The notes beneath the pieces were generated by a model. It worked only from the letters and a program-made list of their open reading frames with translations. It did no database searches and was not told the origin of the DNA. 64,000 nucleotides of DNA from Brevibacillus invocatus (GTDB lineage: Bacteria > Bacillota > Bacilli > Brevibacillales > Brevibacillaceae): NCBI RefSeq assembly GCF_003710915.1, contig NZ_RHHR01000010.1, positions 248,001 to 312,000 of the forward strand, in the 5' to 3' direction. Within the stretch, counting starts at the first letter, position 1, and every line of letters starts with the position of its first letter. Both the position numbers and the translations under genes were made by a program. This document shows, in pieces, positions 17,229-25,765 of the stretch.

Positions 17229-17678
17229 GTGATACGCATCATCGACGCACATAACCCGGAAACAGCTCAAGATATTCTCCGCATCCAAATCCCTGCTTAC
17301 CAAATCGAAGCAGCCTTGATTGACTTTGATGGAATCCCGCCTTTGAAAGATACGGTAGACAGCATACAGTAGACCAATAAGGTTTTTTTGGGGTACTATC
17401 ACGACGAAGTATTAGCCGGCTTTCTCTCCAATGAGCTGGAGGAGCATACTTACTCGATTTGCCGCTTGGTCGTACACCCCATTCATTTTCGAAAAGGCAT
17501 TGCCAAAGCCTTACTTGAGTATTTTCTGAACCATGTCGGTCAAAACAGGCACAGTCAGGTTAGTACAGGCGCTAAGAATGAGCCAGCTTTACGCCTCTAC
17601 AAGCAGTTCGAATTTAAGGAAGTAAAGGACATCGAGATCGCACCAGACGTGTATCTCACGTTACTGGAGAAAAAGTAG
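17229..17678 (+). pseudogene. GNAT acetyltransferase gene interrupted by an in-frame TAG
   Basis: One frame runs from a GTG at 17229 (AAAGGAAGTGA upstream) to 17678 with a single TAG at 17370-17372. The part before it resembles the N-terminus of small GNAT proteins (QDILRIQIPAYQIEAALIDF). The part after it continues in the same frame with the acetyl-CoA binding core (VVHPIHFRKGIAKALLEYF) and the C-terminal strand region (NEPALRLYKQFEF). The codon before the stop is CAG, so a CAG-to-TAG change in a QQ pair is a likely origin. Full product would be about 149 residues. The gene is either dead or carries a sequence error; readthrough is not suggested by any visible element. Confidence 0.78.
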
Positions 17679-17707
17679 CCTTACATAAAGCAGGAGGAAA
17701 ATACCAC

Positions 17708-18124
17708 ATGATTCGAAAGCTTGTCTTTGCACTCATCACCCTCTGCTGTTTTGCATTCCTGCTTGGCGCATGGTGGTACAACGACCGTCCTGCCTTTTTG
17801 TACCCTCCCCTCCCCTTTCAAACAGTAGAAAAGAAAGTCGTGGTTTCTCAGTTGAAACAAGCAGATGACCAGTTCATCATGCTAGGACCAGATGAAAATT
17901 CGCAGTATATCTGGGGTGGCGCAAAGACCGGAAGCAACGCTGCGGAACAGCTGAAATCCATTTTAAAGGATGCAGGCTGGTCGTTCCACGAGCAGGAGGG
18001 TGCAGGCTATTTCTTTCAGAAAGGTTCAGAAAAAATCGTGATCACCTCGCAAATGTGGTCTCGTGACTTCGTCTTGTTCAAGATTCCTTCATCGCTTGAT
18101 GCCATATTTACTCACACTGAATGA
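17708..18124 (+). CDS. Small unknown membrane-anchored protein
   Basis: This 138-residue protein has an N-terminal membrane anchor or signal (about 4-24, RKLVFALITLCCFAFLLGAW) and a soluble exported domain with no recognised motif. A Pro-rich segment (YPPLPFQ) follows the membrane helix. The start ATG has GCAGGAGGAAA upstream, a strong ribosome site. It lies 29 bases after the broken GNAT gene and before the DUF3626 remnant, in the least conserved part of the window. No function can be proposed. Confidence 0.7.
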   Translation: MIRKLVFALITLCCFAFLLGAWWYNDRPAFLYPPLPFQTVEKKVVVSQLKQADDQFIMLGPDENSQYIWGGAKTGSNAAEQLKSILKDAGWSFHEQEGAGYFFQKGSEKIVITSQMWSRDFVLFKIPSSLDAIFTHTE

Positions 18125-18158
18125 AAATGCCCTTTTGAAACAAAAGGAGGACTTTCAT

Positions 18159-18424
18159 ATGTCATCAAGATTAACAAGGTCTCAATTATTAGCATTGGAG
18201 CATATTACAAACTACGCAAAAAAATACAAAGAGGAGGCGCAGCAAACTATTCGTCATGTCCTGGGAATGTCGAATATTTCGCGCCAAACCTATGACGTGG
18301 CAATAATCAAAGTAAAGTCGCATGCTAGAATCGCGCTGCATTTTCACCCTGATCGACCTGATCCAAATATGGTATGCGTCGCTGAAGCACTCCTTGAGAT
18401 ATGGAAAACCACTTCGAGATGTAA
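18159..18424 (+). pseudogene. Truncated DUF3626-family gene
   Basis: The start has a perfect AAAAGGAGG site, and the first 80-odd codons match the N-terminus of DUF3626 proteins (LTRSQLLALEHI, then HARIALHFHPDRPDP and VAEALLE). Those proteins continue with a DGxYxxQFETGxSNG segment and are about 300 residues long. Here the match ends at 18398; one base out of frame it continues briefly (D-M-E-N-H-F-E-M) and then stops at 18422-18424, just before a terminator. The rest of the gene is missing, so this is a remnant with a frameshift and a 3' deletion. The family has toxin-like and unknown members. Confidence 0.65.
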
Positions 18425-18437
18425 AAGGTTAAGAATG

Positions 18438-18479
18438 CCAAAAACTCCGCCTTCCTTCACGGAACGACGGAGTTTTTTA
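18438..18479 (+). terminator. Terminator after the DUF3626 remnant
   Basis: AAAACTCCG pairs with CGGAGTTTT with a CTTCC/GGAA inner pairing, followed by a T run. It can also serve the convergent HAD gene. Confidence 0.75.
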
Positions 18480-19613
18480 TTACAGAATCGTTAAGATCCC
18501 GCGAACATCATCAAAAATATAGTCAGCCTTCACTTCTTCAAATTTCGCGCGCGCCTCCTGGCCAGACAAACCCGTCAAGGTAGCAGCAAATTTGCAGCCA
18601 ATCGACTTTGCCGCCAGAAAATCTGCTAACGAGTCACCGACGATCAGGACTTCGTCGCCATTGGCAATAGGCAAGGAGAAGTTGACCGCTTTCCGATTCG
18701 GGGTAGATAGGCCAAGCAATCCTTTTACATAAGAGATGGGGTGTGGCTTCGACATGGGCGCAAGTTCGGGGAACTCCTCTTCTACCTCCAGCACATGAGA
18801 TGCTGTCACGATACGGTCAGGATCGAACCATTCCAGAATATTGAGTTCGCTGAGCGGCACATGAGTTTCGAGGGAAGGCCGTCCTGTCCCAATACCGAGG
18901 GTGTATCCCTTCTCCTTCAAGGTCCTAAAGAGATCGATCATCTCTGCAGGTGGGACGATCGGAATTTCATCAGTTAAGAACCCTTTTTTCCCCGTCTGTG
19001 CGGTCTTACGGCCGATGGATGACGGGACGCGTTCATCTCCCAAATACCACTCCTGGAATGTTTCCTGGCAGAGCTCCCACAGCTCGCTGCTTCGGGAAAA
19101 CATCTCGGTTTTCACACCGCAGCGCTCCCATGCAATCTGGTTCAAGTACAAGAGCATGTCTGCTTTTTGCGCCGTTCCTTTGGCGAAATCAGCTGTGAAC
19201 GCAGCATAGTCTACCTGAAAATCTGGAGCTTCTGCGCAAGCCCACTCACGCAACTGATCTACTTGTACGCGGTTGATCTGGTTGGTCAACAGATCAGTCG
19301 CTTCAGCACCCAGCTTTGCTTTCAATGCTTCAACCAAGCGAATAATCTGGTAGGAAAAGGTGAGAAAAACCATATCCCAGTTGGAGTTGATTCCACGGGA
19401 TTTGATCAGGTTCAACACCTCATCGCGATCAAAAACACTCTCGCGAACCGCCCTGATCTGTGTCTCCCCCGGGGATGGCGTGAACGCATCCCCCTTCAGA
19501 CCCAGATATTGCGGACTGTGCACCAACTCCCAGACCGTCAATGCAGAAGCATCAAAATATCGCTCTTCGCTCAGCATTACCCCATCCACATCAAAAAGAA
19601 TTGTCTTGATCAT
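18480..19613 (-). CDS. HAD-superfamily hydrolase of unknown substrate
   Basis: This 377-residue protein has all HAD motifs: motif I DVDGV near residue 8-12 (nucleophile Asp8, acid Asp10), motif II in GIGTGRPS, motif III Lys in SKPHP, and motif IV IVGDSLADF. A large helical cap insertion (about 20-215) makes it much longer than typical phosphatases of about 220 residues. It is a phosphatase or phosphoglucomutase-type enzyme by family; the substrate is unknown. It follows resE by 16 bases on the same strand, where B. subtilis has sigX, so it may be cotranscribed with resDE. Confidence 0.83.
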   Translation of the reverse strand: MIKTILFDVDGVMLSEERYFDASALTVWELVHSPQYLGLKGDAFTPSPGETQIRAVRESVFDRDEVLNLIKSRGINSNWDMVFLTFSYQIIRLVEALKAKLGAEATDLLTNQINRVQVDQLREWACAEAPDFQVDYAAFTADFAKGTAQKADMLLYLNQIAWERCGVKTEMFSRSSELWELCQETFQEWYLGDERVPSSIGRKTAQTGKKGFLTDEIPIVPPAEMIDLFRTLKEKGYTLGIGTGRPSLETHVPLSELNILEWFDPDRIVTASHVLEVEEEFPELAPMSKPHPISYVKGLLGLSTPNRKAVNFSLPIANGDEVLIVGDSLADFLAAKSIGCKFAATLTGLSGQEARAKFEEVKADYIFDDVRGILTIL

Positions 19614-19628
19614 TTTCTCTCTACACTC

Positions 19629-21428
19629 CTAGGTGTTTTTCGTATCAACCGGAATTGTTATGGTAAACGTCGTTCCCTCTCCAAGTCTGCTTTGCACAGT
19701 GATCGTGCCGCCATGCGCATCGATGATGTTCTTTGCAATGGCGAGTCCAAGGCCAGTTCCCCCTGCACGACCACGTGTACGCGCTTTGTCCGCTTTATAA
19801 AAGCGCTCAAACACGAATGGCAGGTCCTCTTGCGGGATACCGCTTCCTGTGTCGCTCACTTCCAAGCACAATGCATGCTCCCCATACGCACGTATGGATA
19901 CACTGCCATGACTCGGCGTGTGGCGCAAAGCATTGTCGATCAGGTTGGTCAACACTTGTTCCATCCGATCCGGATCTATCTCTGCCAGCTCGATTGTGGT
20001 AGACAGATCCATGTCGAGTTGAATATCCTGCTCCCTAGCCAAGCTGAGAAACTTGCGGTGAATCCGCTCCAGATATGGCTTGAGCTGCACATTTTCCTTG
20101 AACAGCTCTACGTGACCTGCTTCCATACGGGCCAGACTGAGCAATTCGTTGACGAGCTTCGTCATCCGAACCGATTCGTCATAGATGATCTGAGCGAGCT
20201 CTTTGTGCTCTTCCGGCGTAGATGCCATATCGTCTACGATCGCTTCGCTATAGCCCTGCAGCATGGACAACGGGGTACGAAGCTCGTGTGAGACGTTGGC
20301 TACGAAATCGTTGCGCATCTTGTCCAGCTTTCTCTCGTGTGTAATGTCACGAATGACCACAACCGCTCCACGAATCTGTTCTCGATCCATCAAAGGAACC
20401 ATGACGAGCGACCAGATGCGCCCTTGCACCGGGATATCTTCTGCCATCTCATATCCGCCACGCACCACTTGCTGGAAGTAGCCATTGAGCGGGAATGGTT
20501 CTTCAGGATGCTCATATTTCCAATCGCGCAGGAAATGTTCAGCAGGTGGGTTGGTGACTACGATTTTTCCATCTGCATCAATCATGACTACCCCGTCCAC
20601 CATGCTTCGCAGAACACTAGACAGCTGTTCTTTTTCCTTGGACAAGGCGTCGACGAGTTGATTGAGTCTGGAGGCCATCGAGTTCAAGGAAGCAGCCAAT
20701 TCTCCAATCTCGTCTGTGGTACGAATCGGAATCTCGGCATGGAAATCCCCTTCCGCAATCCGATGTGCTGTCTCCTGCATTTGCCGAAGTGGGGATGTAA
20801 TACGCGATGATAAGAAGAACGCAAAAAATGTAGTCGCCGCAAACGCGATTACACCCACGACCAAGATAAGGAGTCTCACCTCAGTCAATGTGTCGTCGAA
20901 ATCTTCTATCGTCTGATACATCACGACGGCGCCTTTATGCCCAATCGAGATTTCCAGCGGTACTGCAATTGCCAGGATCGGTACAGATCCATTGCGCGAG
21001 GGTGAATTCACCTGTTCCGTACCATCGAAGCTTAAAAGAAGGCGCTGCGCTTTCGGATGCTTTCCTTCCAGAGCTTCCGTCAGCTTCAAACTCTTTTCTG
21101 CCAGCAATTGATCGATCGGAATTTCCGGCAAGGAACGGCCTTCACTTTTACCCACTACTGCCCGATTCTCATCCACAACAACCAACCCCGTGTGATGAAC
21201 TAATCCAAATCGGGCTGCAAGCTCCAATGCACTCTGCTTGTCCTCACTTTGGGCCAATCCTTCAGTCAAACCTTCTGCCAGCTCTTGCAGGTTTGCCGTT
21301 TGCCGATTGTGGTAGAAATTATCAAAGGATTGGACCAGCAAGAGACTAAATACCGTTAAGACCAAAGCAAAAAGGGCGATGATCGTCATCCACAATTTGC
21401 CGACTACACTACGAAAAATAACGTCCAC
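19629..21428 (-). CDS. resE: Sensor histidine kinase ResE
   Basis: This 599-residue membrane kinase has two transmembrane helices (about 10-32 and 175-200) flanking an extracytoplasmic sensor, then HAMP (about 200-252), PAS (about 265-360), a HisKA dimerisation domain with the phospho-acceptor His in FVANVSHELRTPL, and a HATPase domain with N, G1 (DTGSGIP) and G2 (GGTGLGLAI) boxes. ResE phosphorylates ResD in response to oxygen limitation and nitric oxide, switching on anaerobic and aerobic respiration genes. The GTG start lies one base after the resD stop. The resABC genes just upstream are known ResD targets in B. subtilis. Confidence 0.94.
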   Translation of the reverse strand: MDVIFRSVVGKLWMTIIALFALVLTVFSLLLVQSFDNFYHNRQTANLQELAEGLTEGLAQSEDKQSALELAARFGLVHHTGLVVVDENRAVVGKSEGRSLPEIPIDQLLAEKSLKLTEALEGKHPKAQRLLLSFDGTEQVNSPSRNGSVPILAIAVPLEISIGHKGAVVMYQTIEDFDDTLTEVRLLILVVGVIAFAATTFFAFFLSSRITSPLRQMQETAHRIAEGDFHAEIPIRTTDEIGELAASLNSMASRLNQLVDALSKEKEQLSSVLRSMVDGVVMIDADGKIVVTNPPAEHFLRDWKYEHPEEPFPLNGYFQQVVRGGYEMAEDIPVQGRIWSLVMVPLMDREQIRGAVVVIRDITHERKLDKMRNDFVANVSHELRTPLSMLQGYSEAIVDDMASTPEEHKELAQIIYDESVRMTKLVNELLSLARMEAGHVELFKENVQLKPYLERIHRKFLSLAREQDIQLDMDLSTTIELAEIDPDRMEQVLTNLIDNALRHTPSHGSVSIRAYGEHALCLEVSDTGSGIPQEDLPFVFERFYKADKARTRGRAGGTGLGLAIAKNIIDAHGGTITVQSRLGEGTTFTITIPVDTKNT

Positions 21429-21429
21429 T

Positions 21430-22146
21430 TTACTTCGGCACCTCTAATTTATAACCGACACCCCAAACAGTGGCAATCATGGCAGCTGCCTGCGGCGAGA
21501 CTCGATTTAATTTTTCACGCAAGCGTTTGATATGTGTATCCACCGTACGCAGATCACCGAAAAATTCATAGTGCCATACATCCTTCAACAGTTCCTCACG
21601 CGTAAACACCTTGTCAGGCGATTGGGCGAGGTAGTGCAGAAGCTCGTATTCCTTTGGTGTCAGACTTACCTCTTGACCACTGGCAATCACCTTATGCGCA
21701 TCGTGGTCAATCGTCAGTTCAGGAAAGACGAGAATAGAATGGCTGTTGACGGTTTCCGTCTTCAGATATGCAGTCGCAGAAGATCTTCGTAAGATAGCTT
21801 TGACGCGATAGACAACTTCTCGTGGACTGAATGGTTTTACGACATAATCGTCCACTCCCGCTTCAAAACCGTGGACGCGATTTGTCTCCTCGCCCTTGGC
21901 TGTCAGCATGACGATTGGTGTAGCTTTAAATTCGCGAATGCGCTGGCAAACTTCAATACCATCCATGCCAGGAAGCATGAGGTCAAGCAAAATGATGTCA
22001 TAGTCGCTGCCGATTGCCATTTCAACGGCTTGTTCGCCATTGTCGGCTTCATCGATCAGAAAATCTTCTCTTTCCAGATACATCTTTAACAACCGACGAA
22101 TCCGTTCCTCGTCATCCACAACAAGAATACGTGCCTTCATTTCCAT
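21430..22146 (-). CDS. resD: Response regulator ResD
   Basis: This 238-residue OmpR-family regulator has an N-terminal receiver (acidic pocket VVDDEE, phospho-acceptor Asp in ILLDLMLPG, conserved Lys in VVKPFSPRE) and a C-terminal winged-helix DNA-binding domain (ELLHYLAQSPDKVFTREELL, then RTVDTHIKRLREKL). With ResE it controls respiratory genes such as ctaA, resABC, fnr and nasDEF. The ATG at 22146 sits six bases after AGAGGTG; an in-frame GTG at 22155 overlaps that site. It is followed at once by resE, and a terminator separates it from resC. Confidence 0.94.
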   Translation of the reverse strand: MEMKARILVVDDEERIRRLLKMYLEREDFLIDEADNGEQAVEMAIGSDYDIILLDLMLPGMDGIEVCQRIREFKATPIVMLTAKGEETNRVHGFEAGVDDYVVKPFSPREVVYRVKAILRRSSATAYLKTETVNSHSILVFPELTIDHDAHKVIASGQEVSLTPKEYELLHYLAQSPDKVFTREELLKDVWHYEFFGDLRTVDTHIKRLREKLNRVSPQAAAMIATVWGVGYKLEVPK

Positions 22147-22195
22147 TATCAACACCTCTTGTCTTTCTTCATTCTATGAAAGGCGATAAATAGCC

Positions 22196-22225
22196 CAAAA
22201 AGCTGGCGCAAGACCAGCTTTTTTT
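22196..22225 (-). terminator. Terminator between resABC and resDE
   Basis: AAAAAGCTGG pairs with CCAGCTTTTT across seven bases, with a T run on the minus strand. It suggests resDE has its own promoter in the 50 bases that follow. Confidence 0.82.
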
Positions 22226-22233
22226 CATTTCTA

Positions 22234-23463
22234 TTACACTCCCGCATAAGAGTGCAAACCAGCGATGACCAAGTTAACCACAACCAATGTGATTAAAATG
22301 ATAACAAATCCGATCACGGACATCCATGCTGATTTTGCACCGATCCAGCCCCGTGACAAACGCAGGTGCAGGTAAGCACTGTAGAAGAGCCAGACGATCA
22401 ATGCCCAAACTTCTTTCGGATCCCAGCCCCAGAAGCGGCCCCATGCCTCGTGCGCCCAAATCATGGCGAAGATTAGCGCCCCCAGCGTAAAGACTGGATA
22501 CCCGATACTGATGGCACGGTAGCTGATCTCATCTACCAGATCCGGATCAATTCCTTCGAGTGATGGCTGGATCGCAGCCGCCAGTCTCTTGCGGAAAATG
22601 AGACGAAGTCCTCCATACAAGACGACACCAGAAATGACAGACCAAATCATCGTATTCAGCTTCCTGGCGGCATCTTTTCCTTCCATCCACTCAGGTGCTG
22701 TAAACCAAGGAGACATCGGACCCTCTTTCATGATGGTAGAGTTGGCCGGTGCCACAATCGCTGGCAACGTGTACTCGACCTTTTGCGGACTCGCCTGTCC
22801 GGTTGGTGTGGTGCTTGGCTGAGTCATTTCGAAAACCGTTTTTTGATCCATTCTTGCAAACGTCGATTCCATCGCGATAAATCCAACGAGCATCAGGACG
22901 ACAGCGAGTACGATTTCCAGCCATCTGGTGCTTTTAGTAGCTACTTTTTGGGGAATCGTCAATATCAGATACATCAGTCCAGCTGCAAAACCTACTGCCA
23001 AGATCCCTTCTCCCAAAGCCGCTGTGGTCACATGGATATGCAACCAATAGCTCTGGAGCGATGGAATTAGCGGTGTAATCTCTTTGGGAAAAACATAGGA
23101 GTAGGCTAGCATGATGACACCGAGCGGCAGCACGAACGCCCCGATCACGGTAAGCTTATAAATCCGGTAAATAATCAGATACGCTAAGATAATACAGTAG
23201 TCCAGGAATGCCATGAACTCAAACATGTTGCTGGTCGGACTATGGCCCCCCGCGATCCAGCGTGTAATCACATAACCGGTTTGTGCGATAAAGCCAATAA
23301 CGGCCATCCAATAGGCAATTCGACCAAACTTTATTTCGTGTTGCTTGGGGTCGCGCCCCGCCCAGTTCTTTCCCGTCATCGCGACGATAAATACTACGGA
23401 CGAGAGCACGTACAGAATAAACGCAATGTCTAACAACCAATCACTAACCTGGTAAAGCGGCAC
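22234..23463 (-). CDS. resC: Cytochrome c synthase subunit ResC (CcsA family)
   Basis: This 409-residue polytopic membrane protein is the CcsA-type part of system II cytochrome c maturation. The haem-handling tryptophan-rich WWD motif appears as WGWDPKEVWALIVW, with conserved histidines on flanking helices (HIHVTTAALG and WAHEAWGR). With ResB it exports haem and ligates it to CxxCH apocytochromes outside the membrane. A soluble insertion (about 205-265) lies between helices. It follows resB by 23 bases; a terminator follows its stop. Confidence 0.94.
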   Translation of the reverse strand: MPLYQVSDWLLDIAFILYVLSSVVFIVAMTGKNWAGRDPKQHEIKFGRIAYWMAVIGFIAQTGYVITRWIAGGHSPTSNMFEFMAFLDYCIILAYLIIYRIYKLTVIGAFVLPLGVIMLAYSYVFPKEITPLIPSLQSYWLHIHVTTAALGEGILAVGFAAGLMYLILTIPQKVATKSTRWLEIVLAVVLMLVGFIAMESTFARMDQKTVFEMTQPSTTPTGQASPQKVEYTLPAIVAPANSTIMKEGPMSPWFTAPEWMEGKDAARKLNTMIWSVISGVVLYGGLRLIFRKRLAAAIQPSLEGIDPDLVDEISYRAISIGYPVFTLGALIFAMIWAHEAWGRFWGWDPKEVWALIVWLFYSAYLHLRLSRGWIGAKSAWMSVIGFVIILITLVVVNLVIAGLHSYAGV

Positions 23464-23486
23464 GTTGGGTCTCCCTCCTTGAAGCG

Positions 23487-25115
23487 TTATACCTTCGATT
23501 TATCTTCCAGAGTCACCGACAGGTTCGTCTGTTGTACCATTCCTTCTACTTCTTTTCGCAGTCCAAACCAGTTTTTATTGGTATGTCCAGCGATGAGTAT
23601 ATTGCCATCCTGGAACTGAATCCAGATCCGGCGGTGCTGCCAGAAGAAGCCCATCACAACTCCGATCATGAAGATAAACGACCCAACCCAGACCAAAGGT
23701 AAAGCTTTGTCTGTGCGCACATTCAAGCCCGTAATATCAATCAGATCAGGCATGCTAATCTTCAGACCAAATTGCGCATCGTTCTTTTGTGTGAGGATCG
23801 ATCCCTCGAGGTAAACGACCTTCTCATTGATCGCATCCCGCTCAGAGACAATTTCCATCGCAAACATCGGGTTCTTTGGCAAATTGGTCTGCGTAATCGG
23901 CTTCCCGTCTTTTCCCATCGCAAAGTCCGGGAAATAATCGAGAACACGAACCTTATAGCCTTCCGCTACTTGTATGTCTCTTTCCGGGTTGTAGAGATCC
24001 AGCTTGATTGGCCCGATCTCTTTGTTGCCGTTTTTCACATCAAGCAACGTAAAGTTGAGTGCTCCCAGCTGCATTTCTTGAAAACCAGACTGGTAGAGAT
24101 AGATACTCTCGTGCTTCATCGGATGATTGACGATGATCGGACCGCTTTTTACTTCGACCAGGTCAGGCTTTGCGCCCGGAATATCTGCGTTGCGATTCAG
24201 GTACAGAATAGCATCTGTCTGGTAGCTTTTCGCAATCGCCCCGCCATTCAAATCCAGCTTCTGCGGCATTTCCTCTTCCGTGTAATACTCCGTCTTATAG
24301 GCAACGTTCTTCACGTAGTACGGGGTTTCCGGAATCGGTACCGTCTCTCCTTCGCGCACCCATACATACTCGTCCAAATGGAAGCCGGGCAGGCTGCGCA
24401 TCAACACCCCGATCAGGAAGAGAATCAACCCGATGTGGTTAATATATGGTCCCCAGCGACTGAATCGACCTTTTTCGGCAAGCAAGGCGCGATCTGTCTG
24501 GAAAAGATAGTAGCCTTTTTTCTTCAAGGCTTGAGCCGTTTGTTCCAGCAGCTCCTGTTCACTCCGGTCCGCAGGCTTTGGTGCCTCAGCGTAGAGCTTT
24601 TGACCTTTCAGGAAGGATTTGTGCTGGTTCAGCCTCGGCTTATTCAGTGCCTTGTACAAAGGAATGACCCTGTCCAAGCTACAGATAATCAAAGATGTTC
24701 CCAGCATCACCAGCAGGGTGACGAACCACCAGGAGGAATACATGTTGTGCATGCCCAGCTGGTAGTAGATGGTTCCCAAAACCCCGTATGTGTCCGTGTA
24801 GAACCGCTCTACGTCCAACTCTGTTGGCACAGGTACAGGTATGAATTGTTGCTGCGGAAAAATCGTTCCGAGTCCTGATGCGACCAGAATGACGACAATG
24901 ATCCAAATCGCAATCTTTACGGAAGAAAAAGTGTTCCATACTCGGTCTACGATCCGGGTCGTATACGTCTGGGAACGACGTGCCATTCCTTCGTAGCGCA
25001 TATCCGGGAACTCTTTTTGCTCTACCAATTCAATGTCCAACGGTTTACCGCAAGATTCGCAGAGCAGCGTTCCTACTGGATTGGTATGTCCACATTCACA
25101 TTTTCGCTGATCCAT
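23487..25115 (-). CDS. resB: Cytochrome c biogenesis protein ResB
   Basis: This 542-residue membrane protein pairs with ResC in haem delivery for cytochrome c maturation. The N-terminus has a zinc-ribbon-like CxC...CxxC (CECGHTN and CESCGK) before the first helix, as in B. subtilis ResB. Membrane helices lie at about 65-85, 120-145, 215-235 and near 465-485, with a large extracytoplasmic domain between the last two. The ATG at 25115 is used because GAGG lies six bases upstream; the GTG at 25127 is inside the ribosome site. The start is 13 bases after the resA stop, so the genes are cotranscribed. Confidence 0.94.
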   Translation of the reverse strand: MDQRKCECGHTNPVGTLLCESCGKPLDIELVEQKEFPDMRYEGMARRSQTYTTRIVDRVWNTFSSVKIAIWIIVVILVASGLGTIFPQQQFIPVPVPTELDVERFYTDTYGVLGTIYYQLGMHNMYSSWWFVTLLVMLGTSLIICSLDRVIPLYKALNKPRLNQHKSFLKGQKLYAEAPKPADRSEQELLEQTAQALKKKGYYLFQTDRALLAEKGRFSRWGPYINHIGLILFLIGVLMRSLPGFHLDEYVWVREGETVPIPETPYYVKNVAYKTEYYTEEEMPQKLDLNGGAIAKSYQTDAILYLNRNADIPGAKPDLVEVKSGPIIVNHPMKHESIYLYQSGFQEMQLGALNFTLLDVKNGNKEIGPIKLDLYNPERDIQVAEGYKVRVLDYFPDFAMGKDGKPITQTNLPKNPMFAMEIVSERDAINEKVVYLEGSILTQKNDAQFGLKISMPDLIDITGLNVRTDKALPLVWVGSFIFMIGVVMGFFWQHRRIWIQFQDGNILIAGHTNKNWFGLRKEVEGMVQQTNLSVTLEDKSKV

Positions 25116-25127
25116 ATCGATCCTCAC

Positions 25128-25652
25128 TTACGGTAAGATTTTCTCTACTTTGGACGCAATCATGGCTTCATTCAATTGACCGATGAAAATTTCCTCTACT
25201 TTTCCCTCTGGAGAGATGAAAAAGGTCGTTGGAATGGGTCCGATGCGATAAAGCTTGGTGATTTGCGATTTGCGGTCCAAAAGGATGGGAAAGTCGATCC
25301 CAAATTGATTGATGAACGGTTCGATTGTAATGGGTGATTCACCGATATTTACGCCAACCACAACCAATCCTTTGTCTTTGTACGTTTCGTATTTCTTTTG
25401 CAAAGCAGGCATTTCTGCTTTACAGGGCTCACACCAGGTGCCCCAGAAGTTCAACACGACGCCTTTGCCCTTCAAGTCATCGAGAGCGAGGTCCGATCCG
25501 TGCAACTGCTCCAGACTAAAGTTGGGAGCAGTACTTCCTACTTTCACGGCATTCGGGTCCTTGACAAAACTGGAGTAAAGCGCAAAAACAAGCGCCACCA
25601 GTAAAAGTCCCAAAATGGCAACTCGGACGTAAATGCGATTTTTTTTGTTCAT
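25128..25652 (-). CDS. resA: Extracytoplasmic thiol-disulfide oxidoreductase ResA
   Basis: This 174-residue thioredoxin-like protein is anchored by one N-terminal helix (about 10-28). The active site CEPC is at Cys74-Cys77, the same numbers as in B. subtilis ResA, and the Glu between the cysteines is the residue known to tune its reduction potential. ResA reduces apocytochrome c cysteines so that haem can attach. The start ATG at 25652 is preceded by GGGAG. It heads resABC, and only a -10 element without a good -35 is visible upstream, in keeping with ResD activation. Confidence 0.94.
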   Translation of the reverse strand: MNKKNRIYVRVAILGLLLVALVFALYSSFVKDPNAVKVGSTAPNFSLEQLHGSDLALDDLKGKGVVLNFWGTWCEPCKAEMPALQKKYETYKDKGLVVVGVNIGESPITIEPFINQFGIDFPILLDRKSQITKLYRIGPIPTTFFISPEGKVEEIFIGQLNEAMIASKVEKILP

Positions 25653-25702
25653 TACCCGTACTCCCATCTCCGACATCTTAATATTAAAACGCTTTCCTAT
25701 CT

Positions 25703-25708
25703 ATTATA
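25703..25708 (-). promoter_or_regulatory. -10 element of resABC
   Basis: The minus strand has a perfect TATAAT about 50 bases before resA. The base stretch 17 upstream (CGCAGT) is a poor -35, which fits an activator-dependent promoter. Confidence 0.4.
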
Positions 25709-25765
25709 GCGTTGCTTGTATTTGTACTGCGCATAACTTATGAACAGATTTTGAACGAATCCACC

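Noticed and set aside
17370-17372. Pyrrolysine or programmed readthrough at the GNAT amber codon
   Set aside because: No pyl genes or stimulatory structure are seen and the protein family does not use pyrrolysine; a nonsense mutation or base error is simpler.
19167-20291. A 374-codon plus-strand frame opposite the HAD and resE genes
   Set aside because: It spans two unrelated minus-strand genes and their junction, with no ribosome site.
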